A stretch of 15,035 nt of DNA from Gymnopilus junonius. Its lineage: Eukaryota; Basidiomycota; Agaricomycetes; Agaricales; Galerinaceae. Shown here piece by piece: positions 1 to 8,034 of the stretch. The translations under genes and the position numbers were made by a program. The DNA is taken from assembly GCA_015501075.1 (NCBI GenBank), contig JADNYJ010000725.1:1-15035 (forward strand). Direction: 5' to 3'. The notes below the pieces were generated by a model. The model was not told where the DNA came from. It was given only the letters and a program-made list of their open reading frames with translations, and did no database searches. How positions within the stretch are numbered: the stretch's first letter is position 1; every line of letters begins with the position of its first letter.

Positions 1-903
1 TAATTGGTCTGTGTCTTTTCATATCATTTTTTATTCTGTTCTCAGGAGTGACCCAGAGCTTCATTTGGCTTATTATTCTATTCTTTCTGTCCCACGTCAG
101 ACAAACACCATGCAAGCGGATGTCACTTTTCTTCACTAGAAGCTCAGTTCACGTGGAAAGATGGGCTATGTATGTCTCATTTTATTTTTTTCTTGCATTT
201 ATGCTGACTCCCTTCTTCATTTTTAACATAGCAGGTACCGACCACCTGCCGAACGCAAATCCTCACAATCGGGTAAAGCTCACAACCAAGAAGAGAGCGA
301 AGAATGTCGTTGAAAAAGTCAGTGCGGAACCTCCCGCAGCTCCAGTCTACCGCTCAGGAGAATGCTCGAGGAACGTGGACGCCCCACACCTGGAAGGGAA
401 GAATGAATTATTGAGCCGTTCTCAGGTTGCGCAGGGCTCTAACCTGTTGACCTATGTCTTTCTCTTCATTTTCTCATCTTCTTACTCGTTGATATTTTTC
501 CTTATGTCTCCAGCCACCTTCTCTGGTACTTATAACTCAAGCCTTGTCTTGTCACACCACGTGATGTTCATGACCATTGATGACATTGACGGTGCCTTGT
601 GGACTTTTCACGATGTCCGTGTATGCACTCGCTCTCTCTTCCCTCCTTCCCCTTCAACTTGATCTTACCTTTATGCACAATTCGATTGATTTATTTCCCC
701 CTCAATTTACGATTCCTCGTTCTGTGTCCTTCAGATCTAGTGAGTACTTTCACTCTTCATACTACGCGCTTCTCTCAAAGGCATGTACGCCACTTGTCGT
801 TCTAGGTACTCTTGGCCTCGGAATAGACAAAAATTGTGGTGGGGTGACTTATGTGCATTTCTGTTTTGATAGCTCCACTGAATGGTTAGAAAATTTAAAT
901 AAG
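1..903. other. Host DNA with splice-like signals, no recognised protein
   Basis: No recognisable protein is encoded here. Several pyrimidine-rich acceptor-like sites on the plus strand suggest fungal intron-exon DNA. The clearest intron candidate starts with GTATGT near 168, has a CTGAC branch-like site near 203-207 and ends in ATAG near 231. It would join a micro-exon ending at about 167 to a hydrophilic, Lys-rich open stretch running to about 425. That stretch has no motif I know. Long open frames here start in different frames and look like chance reading through T-rich introns. I cannot assign a product. Confidence 0.3.
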
Positions 904-1261
904 ATGGAATCCACGTTGAACCGGAAGAGCAGGAAGGAAGGAAAACGAGATATGCAATGCGATGGAAACGGACGGTGAGTGCATATTCTGCGCTTGATGA
1001 CGATACATCGCTGACGTATATGTCCGAGCTATAGAATAGATCTACGTCAAGGTGGAAGAAAAAGATCGTCAGATTGATGGAAAGATAGGTAGTGAGTACG
1101 AGAGTATCTGCTTGCGATGGCCAACTCGGAATCTGGATCTCCTTCGATCCGCATTGGAGGAAAAAAGAAGGGACGGAGCGGGGCAAAGAGTCACCCCCAA
1201 GGTACCATCTGGGTTTGCTCGCAATGACGCGTTTCAGCAGACCCAATGGATACCACTGTGA
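904..1261 (+). CDS. Possible two-exon coding fragment, weakly BCS1-like
   Basis: Two open blocks join in frame across a canonical intron: exon 904-974, intron 975-1039 (GTGAGT...ATAG, 65 bases), exon 1040-1261 ending in TGA. The joined peptide is hydrophilic and includes YAMRWKRT, GSEYESICLRWPTRN and LLRSALEEKRR. The order basic-Trp segment, acidic linker, then ESI-LR--TRN--LL---LEEK resembles the end of the N-terminal domain of fungal BCS1-like AAA ATPases, but this is recognition from memory and weak. No Walker A or B motif is present. The block ends four bases before the retrotransposon target duplication, so an insertion may have separated it from a downstream part. It could equally be unrelated. 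Start and upstream exons are unknown. Confidence 0.3.
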
Positions 1262-1264
1262 TAG

Positions 1265-1269
1265 TTGAG
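1265..1269. repeat. Target site duplication, left copy
   Basis: TTGAG lies directly before the left LTR and is repeated directly after the right LTR (6907-6911). Five bases is the usual duplication length for Ty3/gypsy integrases. It fixes both ends of the insertion. Confidence 0.95.
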
Positions 1270-1462
1270 TGTAAGCATGCTCACACTTCGTACTCACATA
1301 ACTTGTCACAACGGACACTAGTAACAGTAACATTCCCTTTCTTCCGGTTACCACCATCATCTCGATATCTCTTAGACGCGTCTACTATATCCAATAGATA
1401 CCTCGTTCCTATTCTCTCGGTTGGATCAGTCTTCAGTGTCGACGACCTCGCGTCGTCTTACA
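1270..1462 (+). repeat. 5' LTR of the chromovirus
   Basis: This 193-base repeat begins TGTAAG and ends CTTACA, a perfect 6-base terminal inverted repeat with the canonical TG...CA ends. It matches 6714-6906 with 7 substitutions and no gaps. It should contain the promoter and the R region, but I see no clear TATA box or polyadenylation signal. It keeps six CpG dinucleotides that the 3' copy has lost. Confidence 0.96.
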
Positions 1463-2097
1463 CTTTTTTTTGAATAGCCAATTGAGGTACGAATTACCTG
1501 TTACTGTCGACTTCGTCGAACCAGTTCAATTGAACAGCGCATATAGTCATCAGACTTATCTGTCACTGCCTCCTACTTGTCTTGCGCTTCTGGGCATCTC
1601 CTTTTGCCATATCCAGCACCTAGCACTGTCAACCAGCTTAAACCAGAAACAAATCCAGTCATAAAGTACCGCATACAACCAGTCTTCGTACACTGGCAAA
1701 CATCAGACAATCCAAGCGCCTCCATCAGCTACCCCCAGCCCTGTTCAGAAACTTCCTAGTACCCATCGAAAAGCTCGAAAACGTCCTGAACGTCAGACCT
1801 CTCCTTTGACCTCGCTACCACCATCGTTACCGACGACACCATCTCAGTGCCCTCGTTTTTGTCCTGACAGCTCTAGATCTCCCGATTCTTGTTCATCGTC
1901 GTCAACAGATTCGATTCTCTTGTTATCAAAAACACATATATCAAGCCTGCCGAGAATGTCCTCCAGCAAACTAGCCACGTCCACCCATCCCGTCATGTCA
2001 CGACCACCCTCAATGTCTTCAGGTAAAATCACCCGAAGGCATGTTGTGATTTCCAGACTCAATGTGACAATTTTTGGGTCAACGCCAATCTCCCATT
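1463..2097 (+). pseudogene. Element leader and decayed N-terminal part of Gag
   Basis: No tRNA-type primer binding site (a TGG start) follows the LTR; the sequence begins CTTTTTTTTGAATAGCC. One frame is open from 1470 to a TAA at 1662-1664 and again from 1665 to 2099. Its predicted peptide is rich in Ser, Pro and Thr, as disordered Gag N-termini often are. Near 2040-2088 a Gag-like peptide (FQTQCDNFWVNAN) appears in a second frame, and from 2098 the match continues in a third (EASKVTRILSCFEDD). At least two shifts are therefore needed. The true Gag start cannot be placed. Confidence 0.5.
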
Positions 2098-3129
2098 GAT
2101 GAGGCTTCCAAGGTTACCCGCATACTCAGTTGTTTTGAGGATGACCTCATTAGTGACTGGGTTTCGATCTGACGAGATTATCTTGTAACCCTATCATTCT
2201 CTGAGTTCATGGAAGCCTTTCGAGAATGCTGGTTACCGCTCAATTGGAAAGACGATGTAAAAACCCAGATCCTGTCTGCTCGTCTTGACTTCACTAAGGA
2301 ACACTTTGAAAACTGGGCTTCACAAGTTCAATCCCTGAATGTTTCTCTTCGTGGAACCGACGCCCACATGGATGAAGCACATATGCATTCCCAACTTGAG
2401 GCTGGAATTGATGAGGACTTGCGTATCTCTGCTCGAACTGCCAAGGCTCAGGATGTCACTGATCTGCAGCAATGGATATCAAAACTCTCCGATCTTGACT
2501 CTCTTCGTCATCGTGATCGTAAGCGGATGGCGGATGCCGTTGAGGAAATGGTGGCTCGTTCGAACAAGCAGCCTGCTTTTTCCTCCTCCTCTCGTTACGG
2601 AAACACTGGTCATTCTAGTAACTTGACTTCCAGTTCTTTTCCCAATGCTACGTCTTCTGGTTACTCTTTTCCTCCGGCATTGAAACTGGATGAGCATCTT
2701 GTCCTCGATGCTTCTGAAGGCTGCTACAAGTGCCGAAAACCTTTCGCTGATCATATGGGAAGGAATTGCAATGCAAACCCTCCTGCTCATAAAGGATACA
2801 AGGAACTGACAAGACAGGATTTTGAATGCCTCCGCCCCAAGAATTGGCAACCAAAATCTCAGAAAGCCAGTGCGGCATACACCGCTCTGTTTGGAACTGC
2901 ACCACCTACTTCCTCCACTATCGCTTCTATTGCTGCACCTGCTACTTCTCTGTTACCTGTTGAATCAGGCCATGATTTTGTGGCTGCAATGTTCCCTTCC
3001 GGCACTGCAAATGTGCCTTCTGATGGTGAATTCTCTGGTACCTCTGACAGCAGCTTCGGTTCTGTGAGTCGTCCGCCACTGAAAGTCAAACACTTCATGT
3101 GGAATTGTCTAATTGATCCTGGTACAGAT
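2098..3129 (+). pseudogene. gag: Gag: capsid-like region and zinc knuckle
   Basis: This encodes most of Gag, the structural protein that packages element RNA in cytoplasmic particles. EASKVTRILSCFEDDLISDW followed by FMEAFRECWLP matches the capsid-like helical region of fungal Ty3/gypsy Gag. The frame is open from 2098 except for a TGA at 2170-2172. The longest intact part begins at ATG 2209, but that codon is internal to the domain and is not a natural start. A zinc knuckle near residue 172 of that part (codon 2722) reads CYKCRKPFADHMGRNC, i.e. C-X2-C-X6-H-X4-C, two residues longer than the usual C-X2-C-X4-H-X4-C. A Ser/Thr/Pro-rich stretch precedes the knuckle and another follows it, leading into the protease in the same frame. 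Confidence 0.85.
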
Positions 3130-3381
3130 GATTTTCCCGTGAAGGTCCCCTCATTGATTGACTGTGGGGCTCACATGGTTTGTATTAGCCCGCAAACAGT
3201 TAAACGACTTGGGTTAATGCCCTTGCCGTTGCCTGATGGTCCTGAAGAAGTTGAAGTTGCTATCAGTTGTACAAAGAAGGAAACCCTGTCTCTATCTCAT
3301 TATGTCAAGCTGCGTCCCTGATCCACTGATTCCATTTTTGTTTCTAAGCCCATTTGGGCTGTTATCGCTCCAGGTCTCTGC
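3130..3381 (+). pseudogene. Aspartic protease domain of Pol, interrupted by TGA
   Basis: The domain matures the Gag-Pol polyprotein. VPSLIDCGAHMVCIS carries the catalytic Asp at codon 3160 in a D-C-G triad instead of the retroviral D-S/T-G. The strand after it (VKRLGLMPLPLP) fits a retropepsin fold. The frame is broken by TGA at 3319-3321 but continues at once in the same frame into VIAPGLCMPIIFGLPFLV, the end of the protease and linker to RT. The stop is a point lesion, or less likely a recoding site. The D-C-G variant may be natural to this lineage, since fungal Ty3/gypsy elements vary at this position. Confidence 0.8.
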
Positions 3382-4470
3382 ATGCCAATCATTTTTGGAC
3401 TACCATTCCTTGTTGTTAATAAGATCGAATCAAATTATGCTCATCGAAAATGTATCGTTAAACAGAATGGTTTGAAATATAACCTTTTGGAACCAGTGAC
3501 TGCCCCTCCCCCTCCTCCGCAGCCTCGCCTGAAAGAACAGTTACTCCAGAACAAAGCTACTAAGGCTGAAGTTCTTCGTGAGCTGTTGTCCGTCTATCCA
3601 AAGAAATGGCAAGCATGCTTGCAACCCCTCGAGCCCTTGAAACCTCTGAATTTCATTTCTTCTATCTTGAACCGCATTGATTCACTTGAACTGGAATCAA
3701 AAATGAAAGAATATGAACATGAACTGCATTCTGAATATTCAATGATTTTCGAACCCATCCCGCATGTCGATGATCTCCCTCTTGAACCACTTGCACACAT
3801 CACTTTGAAAGAAGCTAATCTCATGATTCAAAATCGAAATTATGCTTGCCCTCATAAATGGAGACCCATTCTATACCCTCCTGAACCAGCACCTCGAAGC
3901 CAGATGTATTGGCCATCCTCAGCTCCTGCAGGCTCTGGGTGCTTTATCATCCCAAAGGCAGATCCTACAGTACTCCCTCATTGGGTTAATGATTATCATC
4001 AGCTAAATGCCAACACAGTTATGGACAGTTTCCCTTTACCTCGCATTGACGATATCCTCGCAGACTGTGCCAAGGGCAAGATTTGGGCAATGATTGATAT
4101 GACTAACAGTTTTTTTCAAACGTCTTCACCTGATGACATGAAATTAATGGCTGTTAACACACCTTGGGGTTTATATGAATGGACCGTTATGCCTATGGGC
4201 ATCAAGAACGTGCCTTCAATTCATCAAAGACGTGTTACGGCTGCCTTACGGAAATATATTGGGAAGATCTGTCATGTCTATATGGATGATATCATCATTT
4301 GGTCAAACTCAGTAGAAGAGCACAAGCACAACTTAGCTCTGATTTTCAAGGCTCTGAAAGAACATAAACTGTTCTGTAATCCAAAGAAGACAAGGTTGTT
4401 TTGCAAAGAGATCTCATTCTTGGGCCATCGCATTTCCGAGAGAGGCATTGAAGCAGATGAGCAGAAAGCG
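3382..4470 (+). pseudogene. pol: Reverse transcriptase domain of Pol
   Basis: This is the best-preserved part of the element. In order it shows a Pro-rich linker (APPPPPQP), SGCFIIPKAD, WVNDYHQLNANT, FPLPRIDDIL, AMIDMTNSFFQ with the first catalytic Asp at codon 4096, NTPWGLYEWTVMPMGIKN, and VYMDDIIIWSNS with the second and third catalytic Asp (codons 4285 and 4288). It copies element RNA to DNA in cytoplasmic particles. The frame is continuous with the protease region. In PHWVNDYHQ the two His residues stand where relatives usually have Arg, and both codons are CAT, one G-to-A change from CGT. The frame is lost just after EADEQKA, where one base seems to be missing near 4470. Confidence 0.92.
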
Positions 4471-5010
4471 ATCGGATCAAAAAGTGGCCTACCCCAAGTT
4501 CTTCTCATGATGTTGTAGCTTTCTTGGCCTTGTCCGTTACCTTGCACCCTTCCTCCCAAACCTTGCAAAATTCACCGCTGTCCTTGATGACCTCACAAGG
4601 AAGGAGCATGACAAGAAATTTCCAGTTGGACCCAACATCATCAAACTGCTTTTGATTGCATCAAACGACTTGCAACATCCTGCTTGCCTGACAACTATTG
4701 ACCCTCTCTTAATGCCCAACCACAAAATTTTTGTAACCACAGACGCGAGTGATTACGGTTCTGGTGCCATGTTATCCTTTGGCCTTTCCCATGAGAGCTC
4801 GAAACCTGTGGCTTACAACTCTCAGTCTTTCAAAGGGGCTGAGCTAAACTACCTGGTTCATGAGAAAGAAATGCTGGCAATTGTACGCACCCTTAAGAAA
4901 TGGCAAACTGATCTTTTAGGCTATCGTTTTGAGATCTGGACAGATCATAAGACCCTCGAACAAACTATATTCCTGGAGAAAAGAATTGTGTGGCCGATGC
5001 CTTGTCACGT
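4471..5010 (+). pseudogene. RT connection and RNase H domain, shifted and deleted
   Basis: Coding similarity continues through several frames: DRIKKWPTPSS, then GLVRYLAPFLPNLAKFTAVL, then HHQTAFDCIKRL, then LTTIDPLLMPNHKIFVTTDASDYGSG. Shifts are needed near 4470, 4526, 4628 and 4675. RNase H, which removes the RNA strand, shows its first catalytic Asp at codon 4742, then SFKGAELNYLVHEKEMLAI and WTDHKTLE. Directly after that, the sequence jumps (another frame) to IPGEKNCVADALSRL, the end of the domain. Relatives have roughly 27-30 residues between these motifs, so I infer an internal deletion of about 80-90 bases near 4965 that removes the last catalytic segment. Confidence 0.85.
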
Positions 5011-6374
5011 CTTCGCGAACCTGCTATGCAAGGAATTGCATCGATATTCAGCTCTTCGGGCAGCACCGTTAGATCCTGCCTTCAATTGGACGATGCAATC
5101 CTTCATGACATTCGATCTGGGTATGCTGAAGACCCGTTTACCCGCAAGTTGGAATCAGCTGGCACTGGAATGCACTCTGTCTGGCATGAAAAAGGCTTCT
5201 GGTTCATCAAGGATCACCTGGTGATTCCTGCCATTCCTAGGGTCCTGAAACATTGTTCCACCTTGCGCATGACTGTCTTGGACATTTTGGAACAGATAAG
5301 TCATATGCACCCTTTGAGATTCTTTCTATTGGCCTAATATGCATCATGACTTAGAGGAGCATACATTCCATCTTGTGCTGACTGTCAATATAACAAGTCC
5401 AGCACGTCAAAACCTTTTGGACCTTTACATCCACTTCCTATCCCAGACCAGCATTGTGATTCAGTCACAATTGATTTCATTGGACCTTTACCTTTGGACA
5501 ACAGTTTTGATGCTTTGGTAACATTCACTGACCATCTTGGTTCGGATATACAGATTGTGCCAACTTCAACAAAGCTTATGGCAGAAGGGTTAGCTGAGTT
5601 ATTCTTTGACAAGTGGTATTGTGAAAATGGCTTACCTTCTGATATTGTCTCTGACCGTGACAAACTTTTTATGTCTCAGTTCTGGAAAGCGTTGCACAAA
5701 CTAACAGGCATTAAGTTGAAAATGTCAATGAGCTACCATCCGGAAAGTGATGGATCCAGCGAAAGGACTAACAAAACAGTTATCCAATGCATTCACTTTG
5801 CTGTCGAGCGTGATCAACATGGATGGGTCCAATCAATCCCAAAAATTCGATTCAATATAATGAACACAAAGAATCGATCAACGGGCTTCTCTCCTTTCCA
5901 ACTTCGCTTTGGGTGCTCCCCTCGTATTTTACCCCCCTTTATGTGGACCCGGGACCAGACCCCAGACGTCCTAGCTGCTGGGAGTATTATTGAGCGAATG
6001 CAAACTCTGGTTCTAGAGGCTCAAGATAACTTGATAAGTGCTAAAGTGACCCAAGCATATCATGCTAACAAAAACGGTGCTTAGATTTCCCTTTCACGAT
6101 TGGGGATCGTGTGGTTCTGTCCACAGAAAATCGCCAGTGTCAATACAAGGCTCACGACACGATGCATGTGGCAAAGTTTATTCCTCGTTATGACAGGCCT
6201 CACCGTATCATTGCTGTGAATGAACGACACTTGACCGTCACTCTGGATTTGCCTAACTCGACTAATATCTTCCCTGTTTTCCATACTTCAGAAGTCCTTC
6301 CCTTCAAGGAGAACAACGACAAGTTATTTCCCTCTCATGCTCTCAACCCACCAGCACCTGTGGTCATTAACGGT
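5011..6374 (+). pseudogene. Integrase of Pol, zinc finger and DD35E core
   Basis: Integrase inserts the DNA copy into the genome. The HHCC zinc finger is split: LGHFGTDKSY, then TL-stop-DSFYWPNM with TGA at 5315-5317, then CADC at codons 5374 and 5383. One-base losses are needed near 5267 and 5357. The catalytic core is intact, with Asp at codon 5473 (VTIDFIGPLP), Asp at 5653 (IVSDRDKLF) and Glu at 5761 (GSSERTNKT). The second and third are separated by 35 residues, as in D,D35E enzymes. The longest open part is 5494-6086. After a shift near 6078 the C-terminal part (GDRVVLSTENR, PVFHTSEVLPF) continues in frame into the chromodomain. Confidence 0.9.
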
Positions 6375-6566
6375 GAGGAAGAGTACTTTATTAACAAAAT
6401 CGTAGATGAATGAATGAATTGGAGAACTCGCAAAACCGAGTACCTGGTCCGTTGGCATGGTGAAGGCCCGGAAGGCAATACTTGGTTACCTCGTTCAGAA
6501 CTCGAAGACTGCGAAGCCCTAGAGATCTGGCTGGCAAGGATGAATTCTACTTCTGATGCTGTTTAG
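6375..6566 (+). pseudogene. C-terminal chromodomain of integrase, split by TGA
   Basis: EEEYFINKIVDE is followed by TGA at 6411-6413 and then, in the same frame, MNWRTRKTEYLVRWHGEGP, NTWLPRSELEDCEALEIWLAR and a natural stop TAG at 6564-6566. This is a chromodomain; the W in LVRWHG and the W in NTWLP are hallmark positions. In chromoviruses the domain follows the integrase and is thought to steer integration toward chromatin marks. The TGA stands where relatives usually have Arg, and CGA to TGA needs a single C-to-T change. The domain otherwise looks complete. Confidence 0.9.
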
Positions 6567-6704
6567 TGTAGTTTCTCCCTGCCAGCTGGTAGCTTTTTCC
6601 CATTGGGTTTTTTAATGCACCCACGCTGCACACCGTTTTGCCCCCCCCTGGTTTAATTGCTTTTATATATCTTGTTTCTCCTAGGCACAGTTTTTTTTGA
6701 TAGC
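6567..6704 (+). other. 3' untranslated part of the element
   Basis: This stretch lies between the chromodomain stop and the polypurine tract. It contains runs of T, a C8 run near 6641 and no open frame. Confidence 0.6.
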
Positions 6705-6713
6705 GGGGGAGGG
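6705..6713 (+). other. Polypurine tract for plus-strand priming
   Basis: GGGGGAGGG lies directly against the first base of the 3' LTR, the position expected for the primer of plus-strand DNA synthesis in LTR retrotransposons. It is flanked upstream by a T8 run. Confidence 0.85.
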
Positions 6714-6906
6714 TGTAAGCATGCTCACACTTCGTACTCACATAACTTGTCACAATGGACACTAGTAACAGTAACATTCCCTTTCTTCCGGTCACCACCA
6801 TCATCTCGATATCTCTTAGATGCATCTACTATATCCAATAGATACCTCATTCCTATTCTCTCAGTTGGATCAGTCTTCAGTGTCAACGACCTCGCGTCGT
6901 CTTACA
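6714..6906 (+). repeat. 3' LTR of the chromovirus
   Basis: This is the second 193-base LTR copy, TGTAAG...CTTACA. It differs from the 5' copy at 6756, 6793, 6821, 6824, 6849, 6863 and 6885. All seven are transitions, and at six of them the 5' copy has CpG while this copy has TpG or CpA. Confidence 0.96.
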
Positions 6907-6911
6907 TTGAG
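6907..6911. repeat. Target site duplication, right copy
   Basis: TTGAG repeats the five bases before the left LTR. Host sequence resumes at 6912. Confidence 0.95.
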
Positions 6912-7204
6912 CTGGCTTCGGCCACAGCAATGGACACACCAATCTGATTTCCACGAGATAAGGCTTTTAGAGTTAATTTAAATTTGGTATGTGTATTCAC
7001 AGTTATGCCGAAGACACAGAAATAATCTATGATGAATGCGGTCTTCTTCTATGTATATATGTAGTGGGTGAAAGCAGCCGATCTCTGATAGATGCTCCAA
7101 CTCTGCTTGATTAATTCAATGTGCTCTACTTGAAGCTCTAAAAGTACTTACTATGTTGTCTAATGATACCCGGTGACCAGGTTACCAAACCCACCTCTAA
7201 AACA
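6912..7204. other. Intergenic, HPP gene A 3' flank
   Basis: I see no gene here. It is the right-hand half of the retrotransposon target and probably includes the 3' untranslated region of the minus-strand HPP gene A. If the element is removed, the sequence before it is followed directly by CTGGCTTCGG, which gives a short frame that ends after 13 codons. Confidence 0.5.
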
Positions 7205-8034
7205 TCATACTGGTGGAGTATTGGTCACCTCTGCCTGTTCCTCAGTCACATTCAGTGGAGGGACATTCTCTCCAGGTAAGGGAGGTGGGGAGAACCAAAA
7301 TATGGGCTAACGGCATTGGATGTTATTGATGATCAGGGCGACCATGAGGGCCAATGCAGAGGATAAGAGAATAACTGGCAGATAATACCATCCAAGGTTC
7401 TGTACATCAATGTTTACGGCAGCCAGAAGCATCGTAGCACCTAAAGGGTATAGTAAGGACCAAATCTACCTTTTCTCTTTTCAGGAAATCAGCTGTGTCC
7501 ATACTTACCTGTGGGTGGATGTGTCGTACCGGTCATTTGCATGACAACAATCGCCATAGCGCACGACCAAGAGCCTGCTAGCCAAACTAACTGTTTGAAT
7601 CGCTCCTCTGTTGGGAGAAGGTGGAATAGTTTAGTTATACATATACCTATCAAAGCTCCAAGGAAGTGTCCAGCAAAGAGGCCTCGTGGTTGTGATAATG
7701 GAGCATCAACTGTGCCATAGATGAGGACAGCACTAGCACCCTATCAAATAGTGCCTATAAATATTATGCTAAAGGCACATTCTCAAGTTTTACTCACATA
7801 ACTAGCAATGATCGGTGGAACACCCCTCTTGATGAAATAGTGTGCTTGACCAAATACCGCCTGTATCCGTGACATCCCACAGAATGCTCCTATAAAGGTC
7901 CATATCCACATGACATAGTGCAGTTGCACTTTCTGTTTTTCTGCGTGATACCCTAGCCAGCGGCTCATCCATGGTGGCAAGCATGATAATGTGGAGCTTG
8001 CACTCTGGTTGCACACGGAATTAGTCATTTTCAT
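7205..8034 (-). CDS. HPP-family integral membrane protein, copy A, premature stop
   Basis: Three exons on the minus strand: 8034-7798, 7740-7509 and 7440-7307 (ancestral end 7205). Introns are 7741-7797 (GTGAGT...ATAG, 57 bases, phase 0) and 7441-7508 (GTAAGT...TTAG, 68 bases, phase 1). ATG at 8034 opens the frame. The product has the LPPWMSRWLGY N-terminal motif, about four to five hydrophobic segments (WIWTFIGAFCG, PPIIASYGASAVLIYG, GHFLGALIGICI, AIVVMQMTGTTHPPTG, LPVILLSSALALMVALI), and the HPP tripeptide that names the family. Some plastid and cyanobacterial HPP proteins transport nitrite; the role in fungi is unclear. A TAG at 7307-7309 sits where copy B has Tyr (RRYPVFWF) and cuts the last 34 residues, a tail beyond the membrane part. 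The 200-residue product could still fold. An upstream exon like that of copy B is not evident. Confidence 0.88.

Larger units (their letters stand above)
1270..6906 (+). mobile_element. Full-length Ty3/gypsy chromovirus LTR retrotransposon
   Basis: The element is 5637 bases, bounded by 193-base LTRs and a 5-base target duplication. Reading plus-strand remnants in order gives Gag with a zinc knuckle, an aspartic protease, reverse transcriptase with YMDD, RNase H, an integrase with HHCC and DD35E residues, and a C-terminal chromodomain. That order with an integrase-fused chromodomain defines the chromovirus lineage of Ty3/gypsy. Gag and Pol share one frame across the zinc knuckle, protease and RT, so the ancestor probably made a single polyprotein. 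It is not autonomous now: in-frame TGA codons sit at 2170, 3319, 5315 and 6411, one-base shifts occur near 2088, 4470, 4526, 4628, 4675, 5267, 5357 and 6078, and part of RNase H is deleted. The LTRs differ at 7 of 193 positions, so the insertion is not very recent. Confidence 0.96.

Noticed and set aside
48..662. A 204-codon plus-strand open frame near the window start
   Set aside because: It reads through T-rich intron-like sequence with canonical splice signals and has a low-complexity hydrophobic composition, so it is probably not a single coding exon.
737..1360. A 207-codon minus-strand open frame overlapping the 5' LTR
   Set aside because: It crosses from host DNA into the LTR, so the frame was created by the insertion; similar minus-strand frames arise at the other LTR. 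No motif is present.
2209..2211. ATG 2209 as the natural start of Gag
   Set aside because: The capsid-like match continues upstream in the same frame to at least 2098 across a TGA, so this Met is internal.
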